A stretch of 64,000 nucleotides of DNA, taken from positions 34,219,322-34,283,321 of the forward strand of contig JASEVX010000010.1 of NCBI GenBank assembly GCA_031761405.1, in the 5' to 3' direction. Each line of letters opens with the position of its first letter. The stretch's first letter is position 1. The notes beneath the pieces are model-generated. The model was not told the DNA's origin, ran no database searches, and saw only the letters and a list, made by a program, of their open reading frames with translations. This DNA is from Serripes groenlandicus (Eukaryota; Mollusca; Bivalvia; Cardiida; Cardiidae). Made by a program: the position numbers and the translations under genes. Shown in pieces: positions 12,501-26,300 of this stretch.

Positions 12501-15500
12501 TTTGCCGACGCGACGTTTACTGTACAATTTTAAATCAGTGTCGGACACGGGGAGACATTTAATAATCGGAGTCAATTTCATTTAGAAAATGTAAGTCCCT
12601 ACTGTACAGCCACTGCTCCGACACCCCACACAAGATCTACCCTATTGTGTAAACTATCTGTCAAGTAGGTGGAACTTGACATTATTCCAGTACCATTCCA
12701 CGTTATTAAAGTAAACTTCTTAGGTAAAGCCATAATATAATAGTTGTTTAAATTAACATAAACACAATCAAGATAGTCCTAGTAAGACAGACAAATATTT
12801 AACTCAGGACTTTAGTCAATTCCAAGATAAATACATTTGTTTTGACTTTCAATTTTACGAAGATCCCTGTCATAAAAGCTGCCATCGGAATATCCATTTT
12901 TCCATGGGCTGCTATGACCGCGCTCATCGGACCTTCGGGGATGAGTCAGACTCCTTTGAAACTTTGATCTGCTCAACTACGGCTTGCAAGTAATATTTAA
13001 TGTCCAAAATCCCCGACTTTCAACCAATGAGCTTTCAACATTAATTTCAATGTTGAGCCTAAATGTGACAAAGCCAGAAGTAGTCCATTTTCTATTCACA
13101 TACGACGCCAGTTTAACCTCGGTCATGTTGTCCTTATAGCCAAAAATTCAAAAACGCTTTGTATGCTTACGTCTATTATGATAGGTTATATAATCATTGT
13201 CTGACTCATCACTTTTTTTTGTAACATGTGTTGGTATAGTTGCCGATGTAGGGCCAATGATATCATAACTATCTTTAAAAGACATTGATGTTGACTTTGC
13301 CCTCAGATATGAGTGAAGAGTTCCATCATACTTAATTCCGCATTCACAACTAGTAACTAACAGTTCGCACTGTATCGCAGCGTTTTTAAACGTAGGTTCG
13401 TTTTGCATAGGCTGGTCGACAAGGTCTGAGAGACAGGTAAAAAGAATGCGATTAACGAAATATATGACAGGAAAAAGAGTCGATATTATATATCTGCAAA
13501 ACCCCATTTTACACCTGACATGATGCATTCACGGAGTGGGATATGCACAATTCATACGGCAGCAACCTAAGTAAGGGATGCACAGTTCGTATTAACAAAA
13601 ATCTAGAATATGATATAATAAACTGTATTTTTTATTCAAACGGTCGTTATATATTGCTAAATTTGATAACTTATACCTTAATCAATATTTATGCAAACAG
13701 CCATTTAAAAAAAACCGGAACAAATGTTTCAACACAATAAACATATTAATAAAATATAACGCATAGTGTTTGTTAATACTAGGAGGTGATATGAATGACA
13801 CACTGACAAACAATGACAGACAGTCAAGAAATGCTACAAAAAAAATATGTTAAAACAGTAAAATCATTAACATATTTAATAAAGAATAAACAACTATGTG
13901 ACATATGGAGAGAATTTAACCCTGAGAAACAACAATATACATTGAAAAGGACATGAAATTCAGAAAAAAGTAGGATAGATTTTGGGCTAATTGACTATAT
14001 TATGGGCCTTTAATACTCAATTCAGATATTAGACCGGCATGTATAAAATACACCGATCACTAAGCAATATCTTAAAAACTTGCCAACCAATCACAGCCTG
14101 GACCGGGATATTGGAAATTTAACAATTCGTACTTAACTAAACCGAATATACTGAATTCCTTAAAATCATTATTAATAAAAAACAATAAATTAGGTCTGCA
14201 AGCACAAAGGGAACTATTAACAATAGATATAAGAGACAAATTAATTGCATATGGACAAATTAAAAGCAAAGTTAGGAAGAAAAAATACAAACGCTTGAAG
14301 ATGAATATAATCTTTTAACTCAAACAAGTAGTAATGAAGAAAGAATTCAAAACATTGAACACAAATTAATGCATCTTTACCAAATTAAAGCAGATGATGC
14401 ATACATTCGATTAAGGATAGAATATATAGAACAATGGGAAAAATATACAAAATATTTTCCAAATCTCGGAAAAACAAGGCAAAAAGGAAAAACTTCAGAT
14501 AAGGTTGAAATGAATGGAAAAACTTATACATATGTATATGACATTCTTGAAGAAGAAGTAAAATGCTATGATAATATATATCATTCGTATAAAGCAGAAA
14601 TTACAAAAATTAATGATTATATATCACAGACTCAACATGATGTCAAACTCTCCAACACTGATGCAAATTCATTTGAAGGACACTTTACACTTATCGAATG
14701 TAATCAGGCAATCAAGAAAATGAAATATAATAAAAGTCTCGGACTGGACGGCTTAACAATCGAATTTTACAATCATTTTCGGGATATGCTAGGTCCTGTG
14801 TTGATCAACGTACTCAATGAAGGATATACTAATTCATAGTTGACATAAACACAAGAAACAGGAGGTTTATCATTATTATATAAAAAATGAAATACAAGTT
14901 GTCTCAAAAGCTGGCAACCTATATTTTTACTGAATGTAGATTATAAAATAGCAGCCAGAGTACTAGCAAAAAGGTTGAAAAAGGTTGATGACAAAATAAT
15001 TAATACGGATCAATATGGATACATCAAAATCAGATTTATTGGTTATAACATTAGACAAATTCAGGATATTATTGATTATGCTGAACTTTTACAAATAGAT
15101 GGAGCCATAGTTTTCCTATGTCATGTACCTTTCAGACAAAATTTCCGTCGAACATGGATGTATCCCTGACATATATCATACTGTTAATAAGTACAACTTG
15201 CAGTCTATTCTAAATAACTTCTTTCGTTACAACTCACTGCCCTCTAAATGTTCATGGAAGAATACTGTCCGTAACACAGTTCGTGTACGGGAACAGCTCA
15301 CGTGGGATGATCGTTTGTCAAATAACCCAGATTTTGTCTTCATCCGCCTTTTGCATCCGTGTATCCATCCTTGTATGGTATACAAAGTATCAAAACCCAG
15401 CTCATTCAGATCAACGATGAATACAATAGCTAAAATATGGTCACGTCTCGTCTAAATAAGCAATACAGTTTGTACTGAATGCGGCAAAACAGTTCAGGAA

Positions 15501-18500
15501 GAGCTAGGCCACATTCTATCTGAGTGTACTCTAATAGAAGAGGTGAAATCGCACTTAAAATCGAAATTATTATCGAAATATTGTAACACTTTTGTCAATG
15601 ATTTTTTTAACAGGATAGCTTAATATTCACGCTTCGTGCATTAGGCGCGCCAATATTCCCCTACCTAGAAGAGTCGGACAACTTATAGCTGCTGGATTGT
15701 ACTTTTAGATACATATACCGGTGTCTTCAATTGTATTACTCCTGTTAAAAGCGATACATTGAAGCACGGGTATGTGTATAGTATAGAGATCTAGCTCAAT
15801 AAAATCATTTGGTGCTTACTTCGGAACAACGTAAACGAATGCAATGAATTAAACTGGAATACTAAATTGAAACAGTGTTACAGTATTATTGAAACCTGGA
15901 AGAAATGTTAATTGACATTTCATGGCAAAATTCAAATATTAAATAATATAATAATTTCAAAATTTGGAATTGCTGGTATTAATATCCTGTGTTTTGTTTT
16001 TCTTTAAAGAATGTTTACAGAAGTTGTAAATTGTGCTACCTATGTAAATAATGTATAATAACAAATAATAAACGGGCTGTCAAGTGACAGTTGGTAAACA
16101 AACACAAGATGGTCTAGACTAAAATAATCCGTAAATAGTCCATAAGAATACACTGCACGAAAATTGGGATTTAATTTAGAACTAAATTTCCGTAAATTTC
16201 GTAACTGAGATGGTCTATACTTAAGACTGTCCGTAGATAGTCCATAAGAAAAAACCTGTTTTGACTTGAAATGTTTGTGTGTCCCTTGAATATGTGATTA
16301 GTTTACAGGCTTTGTGCATGGGAAAATGGATTAAAGTGTTATAAATGAGAGCTGAAATTTGGTGATGTACATTGATATAAAAAAGTAATTCATATGGTAG
16401 TCTAAACGTGTTAGCCGATACCTGAGAGAACATCAAGTAGAACAAGTAGTAACGTTCGATTTGTAGAGAGAAAAGTTGGCAACCAATTCGTGGTGTTTCC
16501 TGAAGCCACGATGTCCTTCAGTAATGTTTTTCCCTTTGTTAGATCTTTGGCAATGATAAGAAAAATAGTTCCCAGCTGAAATGATAAAATCAAGCATCAA
16601 TCGCTTTCCTCATACACACAACCTTCGAAAACATCAGTAAAAGAAATTCGATATTGTATATGTAATAGCCATTTTGAAGATATGTTGACACAAATGTTTT
16701 AAATTTATATCTTTCTGTAAAAGTCTAAATAACATTTTGAAAAAAATATTTTCATGCCAATGTAAAGTATATTGTAGTGCTTAATTATATTCTCTTGCAC
16801 AAATGTTTTAAATTTATATCTTTCTGTAAAAGTCTAAATAACATTTTAAAAAAATATTTTCATGCCAATGTAAGTATGTTTAATTATATTCTCTTGCACT
16901 TACACATTCTGGAAATTAATAGATGCTGTATAGTGATCAATATCAATATTAATATCAGTATCAGTGTTGGTATATATAGATGTGAGTTTGTGTATGTATA
17001 TATGTGTATGTATGTATATGTGTATGTATGTATATGTGTATAAATATATATTTATATTTATATATTTATATATTGGTGTATGACATATATATGTAATAAA
17101 GGTGTTTCTATTATTATGACCTGTAAATAATTTGTAATCATGTACATGTTTGTACGAGAAACTTCTTACTTAGGTCGAAAAGAAAAGTTGTGTTGTATTC
17201 CTTTTAATGTTAATTCATTGTTTGTCGCAATCTCCATATATCTTTTGAAGAAAAGGTTTGTTTAAATTTACTTATTCTCCATAATCTTCAGAACGGACAT
17301 TAACTAATGACCAACAGAGAACAATATGTATGTGGTTAAGTAGTTGTCCCTACTCCACTGCAATCGCATACTTGCTTACATTAACAGAACAAAACAGAAC
17401 AGAACAGAACTTTATTCAAGAATAATGACTTGAACACATATGGTTTATCGTCAAAATACAACATATTTAAACATACATGAGTATGGACATACAAATTAAA
17501 GGTAGATAAATATAAAGTTGTTAACACTCTCGTTTGTTGAAAATATCAATAGACACACATAGGATAATACATGTTTTGATATATTTAGATAAATATCATA
17601 AATAGGATAATACATATTTACATATATCAAGATAAATAACATATATAGGATAATACACAAAGATATACATTTATTTGAAAAACCACATATATTGGATAAT
17701 ATACCGATACTGAAAATAAATTTAGCGGAAATAATGCTTAACAAGAAAATGCATGTAATATATTTATATACATTAACAATGTTTAACTTATTTTTCTCTG
17801 CCCATTAGTTTTTATGTAGTATATCGCAACGGCATTTAATAATTTTATATTTGAACTGTTTAACAACTGAATTAATGTTAACATACAGGATTTTGATAGG
17901 TAATACGTTTTGATATAAAAAAAAATCTCAAACCAGTAAAGTCAAGACAAACTAACATAAAATGAAACTCGTCTTCAAGGTCTTGTAAACTGCAAAGTGT
18001 ATACAGATTCTATCATTTCTGCTTATGTGTCTATGCCTACCAGTTTCTACATATAAATTATAAGCTGATAAACTTAATTAAGCAGCGGCGTTCCTTTATG
18101 ATGTATATCTTCATTTTTGTAAGATAATCTGACCATTCAAATCTAGATTTAAGGTGTCTAAAAATAGACAATGAGGATTTAATGTTAATGTCTTGAAACC
18201 GTTCACTTATATACATATTAATCAACATATTACGGCATAAAGGTTGAAAACGCTTTAAATGAACTGAGACTGGAAATAGCCAAACGTCATAAAATTCTGT
18301 ATTTTGTAAATAACTCGTTAACCTTATTAGTCCACACGTTTGAATTTGTATTAAAACTATTTGATTCATTTATAACTGTTTATAAAATACAATTTGATTT
18401 TATTCTGTGAATTCTTTAACGTAGTACATAATTGTTTTTACTTTAATATTAATAATCAATTAAGTCAAAATCATCAACTCTATTTCTTTTACAATAAACA

Positions 18501-21500
18501 TACACATTATAATATATAATCACAATGATAAAATAGCATAGCGTATAATGAGAGTGAACGGTATGTATATTTTTAAGGTGCTGAACTTCCGATGGAGAAC
18601 AACGATTCTAAATGTTGAAACGTCTGCAAATATTGCTAATAGTGACAACAAAGTAAGTGATAAATAGTTCAGAACTATTTTGGCAGTAAATGTTGAAAGA
18701 CAGTAAATTGAAAGTCATGACAATGTACCAAATTGTGTTTACTGGGTATGTCTACAAAGTAGATGTTTAGATGTTTATTGTACTGGAAAGTGAAATTATT
18801 AATCAAATCTTAATCCATGATTATGATTTCTAATATTTCAAGACAACTTTTAAACAGTTTTAAAACTTTGAAAATATTATCTATACTCTGGAGTTCAGCA
18901 CCTTTAAAGAGTCCCTTATTATTCCAACCTTCAAAGCGTCCCCGAATCAGGGTGAGATCATCTTGATCTCACCCTTGAGAATTTCATCATTGAAAGATAT
19001 TGCTTGTATTTTATATCTGATATGGACATATAAATGTAGGTGTTAGTACATTATATGCACATATAACTTTAAATATTAATAAATAATATACATATATAAC
19101 TGTAGATGTTCAAAATCGATATGCACATGTAACTGCAGGTGTTAATAAAGTAATTAATTATAAGCACATATAAGTGTATATGTATGTGTTAATAGCCGAT
19201 ATGCACACATAACTGAAGTTCATACATTACATGTACAAAACACTTAAGGTGTGAATACCTGATATGCACATATAACTGTATGTGTTCATACATGATAAGC
19301 TCATATAACTGTATGTGTTAGTACCTGATATACACATTTGTATATATATTTTCAATATATTTTCTAATCACACCCCTATTTCGTTTAGCCTACGAGTAAA
19401 AAGCACTCAAATAAGAAGTTCAATGTGGGAAGAGCGTGTCATACATAAATGGAACACTGAATTTAAAAGATAATACAGAGATACTAGTTTAGAGGATAAT
19501 ACGTTACTTGACTGTGATTTTGATAGTTAAGTAAGCATTTTTACTGATTTCTTAAGCCGTAAGGGTAATGCATATTTTGAAAAACACATAAGATATAAAA
19601 AAAAATGTATTTTCAAACGACAACTCTAGTTATTCTATGAAAAAATGGTTTGATGGAAGTAGCAAAACGAAAAAAATGCTATATGAAGAAGCACAAAGAC
19701 ATAATAATTTGACTCAAATCGATGAAATTAGGAAAATAATTTCTTTTTGAAAAGAAAGATTATAAGTAGCGTTGTAGAATCAGCAAACGTAAATATAACA
19801 AAGATTTGGCTAAGGAACTTGAAAACTTAAATAAAAAACAGAAATAGTTTTTGAAACTGTTTAAGCGAGAGACCGAGGGGCAAAGTAACAACTCTGATAT
19901 TGCGCTTTGTGATTGAGCATTTTAAAACATTATCATCAAATATTTCTCTTGAAGAAGATACTGAATACCAGAATTTCGTAAATAACTATGACATGAAATC
20001 AAATGAATACATCTACCATGAATGAGATGAGCCATTTACACTTATCGAAATAAGAAAATGTATTAAACAATTGGGTTCTAATAAGGCATGCTCTACCGAT
20101 AATATAATGTATGAATATTACAAGGAGTAAATCTATAGATTGTCTAGATAAACCCTTGCAAATCCTCTTTAATTACATTCTCGACAAGAAAACCTATCCA
20201 AAGTCATGGTCCCAGGGTTTAATCGTAACTTTTCATTAGAAAGGGGATCAATCAGATCTAAATAATTACAGAGGAATAACTCTTACGAGCTATTTTGCAA
20301 AACTATTTACATCTTTAATCAATGAGCGTTTAAAAACGTTGTCACTAAAATATGATGATCAGTGATGCAAAATTTGGCTGTAAAGCTAATTTATTTAAGT
20401 ACAGTATATACACTGCACGAAAATTGGGATTAAATCTAGAGTAAATTTACTTAAATTCCGAAATTTACTTAAGTAAATTTCGGAATTTAAGCAAATTTAC
20501 CTCTAAATTAAAACCCAATTTTCGTGCAGTGGTAGACGCTATATTCTTACTGAATTCCTTTATTCAGAAACAATTCCGTGATAAGAAACAATTTTTTTAT
20601 TGTTTTATTGATTTACAAAATTGTTTTGATTCTATTTATCGAAACGGCTTTAAAATTGATTGAACAAGGTGTAACTGGCAAAGTATTAAGTCTACATTAT
20701 ACGAAGATGTAACATTTGTGTTAAACATCTTAATAACTATCATGATTCGATTGTAACGTTGGATTATTGCAGGGAGAGACCATGTCACCAATATTATTTT
20801 CACTGTTTATAAACGACATTGAGTTATCTTTACAACCGAATACACGACTTTTTTTCGCTTGACCAATTATCCATTTGTTTGCTCTTATTTGCTCTTATTT
20901 GCTGACGACTCGGTTTTAACTTCAGATACCGAGGACAGTATATACAAAATTTATTGGATGTTTTCGAATTATATTGTAAAAAGTGGGAACAAACAGTAAA
21001 TATTAAAAAAAACAAAATATTTGTTTTTGAAAAAGGCAGAAAGGCTCAAAATCAATACAATTTTAAATATCGTGGAAAAAGTATAGAAAAATTGGTCAAC
21101 TTTTAATTACTTAGGAATTGCTTTTACAAGTATCGTGAGCTTCCATAATGCAATTAAAACATTGGTTGGTAAAGCTAATCGAGCTCTGAGCGATGTAATC
21201 AATATTACTAAAGGTAAATAAATACCGTTAAAGATTATGCTTCATTTATTTGATTCACATGTCGCGTCTATTATTTATTATTCGAGTAAAGTGTGGGGCT
21301 TTTTAACTCGTGAATTGGTAGAAAGATTGCATAGAAAAAATCTTAAGAGATAATTTAAAATTAAAACCCTTAACTATCAATTTTGCTATGTATGGAGAGT
21401 TTGGAAGATTTTCACTCTTTGTCATTATCAAAATTAGAATTATTAAATATTTTATAAAACATTTTACAGAAAAGGGAAATAATTGTATCCTTTCTACAGT

Positions 21501-23212
21501 AATAAACTATCACATTAATCAAAATAGTAGCGATTCAACTGCTGATTGGGCCAGAAACGTTAAACATTTGCTACAGACTAGCTGGTAGGTCTTTTTACAA
21601 TATCGAAACTGGCAGGCATAAAACAATCAATAGAGAAGATAGGAAATGTACCCTTTGCAATTTAAATGACATTGAAGACGAATTTTAGTTCATGCTAGTG
21701 TGTCCTTTTTATCAAGAACTAAGACAGATATATATAAGAAAATGTATTACAGAAATCCTAATATGTACAAATGAATTTCTATGTTAAACCCATCCAATCT
21801 CAAAGTTTTAAATGCCATTGGAATATACTATACCAAAGCTAACCACAAAAGAAAACGTATACATAATGTAGTAAATGATTAGACGTTGAGTGATATGGCT
21901 CCTTTTCATGTTGAGCTTATTGTTTAACACATACAAACATAGCACAAATTGATTTATCCGAATATCTGCATACTTATATATTTTTCTCATTTCAAACGTT
22001 ATTTCCGTCTTCTTCAGAAGTGCATTATTCATTCACAATAGTATTTTGTAAAAAATATATTTCTATAATTTTCGTATGCACATGTATATTGTAAATATTT
22101 TGACGATGAACCATATGTGTTCAAGTCATATGAATAAATATATGTTCTGTTCTGTTCTGTTCCATATAACTGAAGTCGTTAATACATGCTATGCACTCAT
22201 AACTTTATGTGTTAATCCTGGTTTGAACATATAACTGTATGTGTTGATACCTAATATGTACATACTACTGTAAAGGTGTTACCTGATATGCACATATAAC
22301 AGAGACTGTGAGAACACTGAGTATACGCGTGGAGTATTTGAATGTAGGATCATTCGTGTACATCCATCCGGATATTTTCTGCCTGAAACATATTAAACAA
22401 CTCATAAAATAGTGGCAGGGGAAGAAGATAAAGATAAAGGGTGGGAAGGAAACGGGGAGAGAAGGTGAATGACACGTACATACAGATGGAGAGAGTGAGA
22501 AGGCAACATACAGACATACAGACAGAAGGAGAAACAGGGACAGACGGACAGACAGATAAACAGAGAAACAGAGGTAGAAAGAGATAGAAAGAGACAGACA
22601 GAGATACAAATATGTATAATTTAAATCGACGAATTATACCGGAACAAGAAAAGAATATAGATTAAAAAAAAATGACACTACATTGTTTTAAAACGTGCCA
22701 ACCGTTTTCGTGTATTCTACTCATCTTATATATAGATAGAGACATAGTGAAAGAGAGACAGAGACAGACAGAGAAAGAGAGAGACAGACAGACAGACAGA
22801 GAGAGACAGATAGAGAGACAGACAGACAAACAGAGAGTAAGCGATAGACAGATATACATATTTAGAAAGCGAGATATATAGAGGTAGAGATAAATAGAAA
22901 GAACAAAAGAGAGAGAGACATACATTTAAATAGAGAGAGAATAGAGAGAGAGAGACAAAAAGAGAGGGGAGAGAGAGCATGTGAGAGGGAAGGGGATGGG
23001 AATGATAGAGGAAACTATATAGATTGAGAGATAGGGAGTGATATAGAAATCCGAAGTGAGAGAGGGAGAGAGAGAGAATGGTAGAAAGAAGTGTGGATAG
23101 AAGAGTGCGAGCAGATAGGAAGGGATAGAGAGAGAGATAGAGAGATAGAGAGAGAAAGATATATATATAAAGAGAGAGAGAGAGAAGAGAGGGAGAGAAG
23201 GAGAGAGATATT

Positions 23213-23303
<91 letters not shown>

Positions 23304-26300
23304 GAAAAAGGGGCGAATGTGTATATACTTTAGTATATTAACGACTCCAGCTGTATTTTCAATTTCATCTTCGCAACATATCTCCGGTTTTTTAAACAAC
23401 TGTCTCACGTATATAACGTTGCAGTCTGCAGCAAGCTTTCTCCTTTTCTCCTGTAAAACAATGATGTAGTGGAGTTCATGACTTTTAGGCCACTAGACGG
23501 TTATATGTTGAAGATTACAAAAATATATTATAAAGAGGTGTTTTCATAGTAAGATACATATTTACCCTTTACCCTAGACATATGACCCATGAAACATCTT
23601 CAGCAGACGACTTGTATTTACCGAAACTGGAAATTGATATAAACAAGTAAATTGTCGTTTGCAAGCCAAGTTTTCAGCACTGCTTTAATATTTTGATTTT
23701 AACTCTACTTATAGAACTTGTTAAAGGTTTTACACTTCAAGTCAATATCTTTTTTTGCATGTAACATTTTACTTGTTGTTACAACATAAATTAACATGTG
23801 TAAACTAAAACGTATAGTATGGTTTAGATAAGTAACATAAACATTTGAGAAAAAATTATATCCAATCAGACAACTGTAAGATAATCATATCAATTAAACG
23901 ATTATATACCGATCAAACGATTATTTGATATATCATTTTAACTATATAGTCGTTGTTGGACCAAGTTGTCCAGTTTGGTCTAAGTTTTACGCTGGGAATG
24001 CTATAGGACAAGGCACATTTCTTAGCCTAGTACTAGTGTGTGACCTGGGACAATGATTTGGTAGTGTGTTGCCGTTATATAACTCAAATATGTGGAAAAC
24101 TACATATATCTCCATTACCGTCAATTTCCTAAAAGAAGGCATTAATTAATATACAGTCAAACCTGCACTACCGACCACTTGCTATAAGCGACCCCCTGCT
24201 GTAAGCGACCGTATTGAACTCCTCCCGATGGTTTTTATTCATTAATTTACCTTCATTAAGCGGGAACCTCCTATCTGCGACCAGCGGACACTTAAATCCT
24301 CCCAATTTGTATGTAGATATATTTCGAACGTTTATTGAATCACGCTGACGTAATAAATTGTTTTATTGATTCCTAACCTTTTCTCATTGCTCACCATTTC
24401 CATGTGTATGTATACCAAATATGTTTAGTGGGTTATTTACCTGACATAATATATAGGCATATGTTGTTTTACTTTTGTCTATGCCATACTTTTCTACTTT
24501 GTAAATAGTCTTAGACAAGTATTGTCGATGTTTTAAAGGACTGATCTGAAGTAGATACAGATAAACAACATACCTTTTGCAAGAGCTTTATGTTGGAGTT
24601 CCGGCAAACTGAGATAGCATGATTCGCGAATCTGTATACGTAAATAATAACTAATACGAATAAACACACGATCACTGGAAATGATATGAGAGTATTTTCA
24701 ATCTGAAAAAAAAAAACACAATTTGAATCACGTTACACGAAAACTGACCTTCGGAGTTTTTCAGAAAATATTTGAAACGAAATAAGATTGCAAAATGATA
24801 TATAATGCATGGATGCGTTGTTGATTTGGTATACTTATGAAAAACAAGCATCTTATGTATGTATGATACGATATAATTATGAGAAAAGCATGCGACTTAT
24901 CTATTTATGATTTGGTATACTTACGGGAAAAGCATGCGTCTTATCCATGTATGATGTGGTATACTTACTGGAAAAGCATGCATCTATTTTCCAAAGTACA
25001 CATTAGTATAAGGTAAAGATGGGTGGGTGGCGTGATTAGCGGTTTTACCGTTATCATCTTTCAAAGAAAACGTAGTAACAACCGTTTTGCATGAATCCCA
25101 TAAGATGATATAGTTTGCTTTGTTTTTTGTTTGATGTTTTGTACCGCTTTCAACAATTTCTCAGTTATATTAAGTCGATTTCTGAGTAAGTAACCAGCAC
25201 TCCTGATCATTTTATACTGACACCAGCGAGTCTGTCGTAATACTAACAATGACAATGATAACTCAGCAATACTGAGCGCCAAGGAGGGAAAGCCACGATT
25301 TATAAAGCTGATGATATGACACGGCGTTTATAGAAGAGTTACCTCATCCGGACTGTTAATGGCTTGTTCTAAGTTGTAATACAACCTAGAAAATATAAAA
25401 TTATATTTAAACCAATTAACAAATATGGAGCAAACGACTTTGAAAACGTTCAGGTTAAAACACGGAAACGATCAAAAAGAGGACAGCTTTATTATTTCAT
25501 AATGTTGATAACATTGTGACAAAGAGGGAAATTGCACATTACAAGATTTCGTCTTTTGCCTAGATGTTTCAAATGTCATATCCTCAGATGCCTGCAGATG
25601 CGACAAAATACGTCTACACGTTTAAAAGATTTAATATTTGCATTTTCAGAAAATTGCAATGTTTATAAATGTTCGGAGTATTGTTTTCGACAAACGAATT
25701 GTATTGTCAATTATATTGCGATATATTCCATGCAAATGAAAGTTTAGCTTGATGAACATATATCAGGATCAATTAACAGAAAACTATAAAATATTCCACT
25801 GCCATATCAGTAACATGACTGCTATAGCTATAGTTCAACTTGCATAATACATTTTTATTTCATTTATTTTAATCACAGGCGTCCGAGTTTTTTTTAGAGA
25901 GAATTAAAAAAATAATAATGCTCGCAATGTTATCGTATGAGAAAATTGAGGAATCCCATAAAAAGACCGTATTACTATCAATACACTTCCTATTGTTAGT
26001 CACCAGGCAGAAGCCCGCGACTATATTTTTAAAAGCCTATCAAAAATCACATGGGAGGACAAGTTGTTATTTGCAAGCTAATCGGGATTATTTATTCGTC
26101 CCCGATTAGACATGCAGCAGACGCTATCGCTAAAGTGCCATTACAATATCTGCATTAAATAAAGTAACTTTCTCTTTTTAGTAGTTTTTCCACATTACTG
26201 AACGTTCTTTTCAAATTAAAAGGCATTTATTGATTTGTGTAGTTCGCATAAAATGTTATTTCCCAAATGTCTTAAATGGTAAAATGTAAGGACTGTTTCT

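Noticed and set aside
11637..12581. A 314-codon ORF as a host nuclease gene
   Set aside because: Motifs and order match the endonuclease of a non-LTR retrotransposon, with frameshifts at its 5' side and an abrupt loss of homology at its 3' side.
22265..23408. Several open frames in the GACA/GAGA region on both strands
   Set aside because: Low-complexity artefacts (RERERE- or SLSLSL-type). Only the short portions at 22283-22382 and 23329-23450 are real exons.
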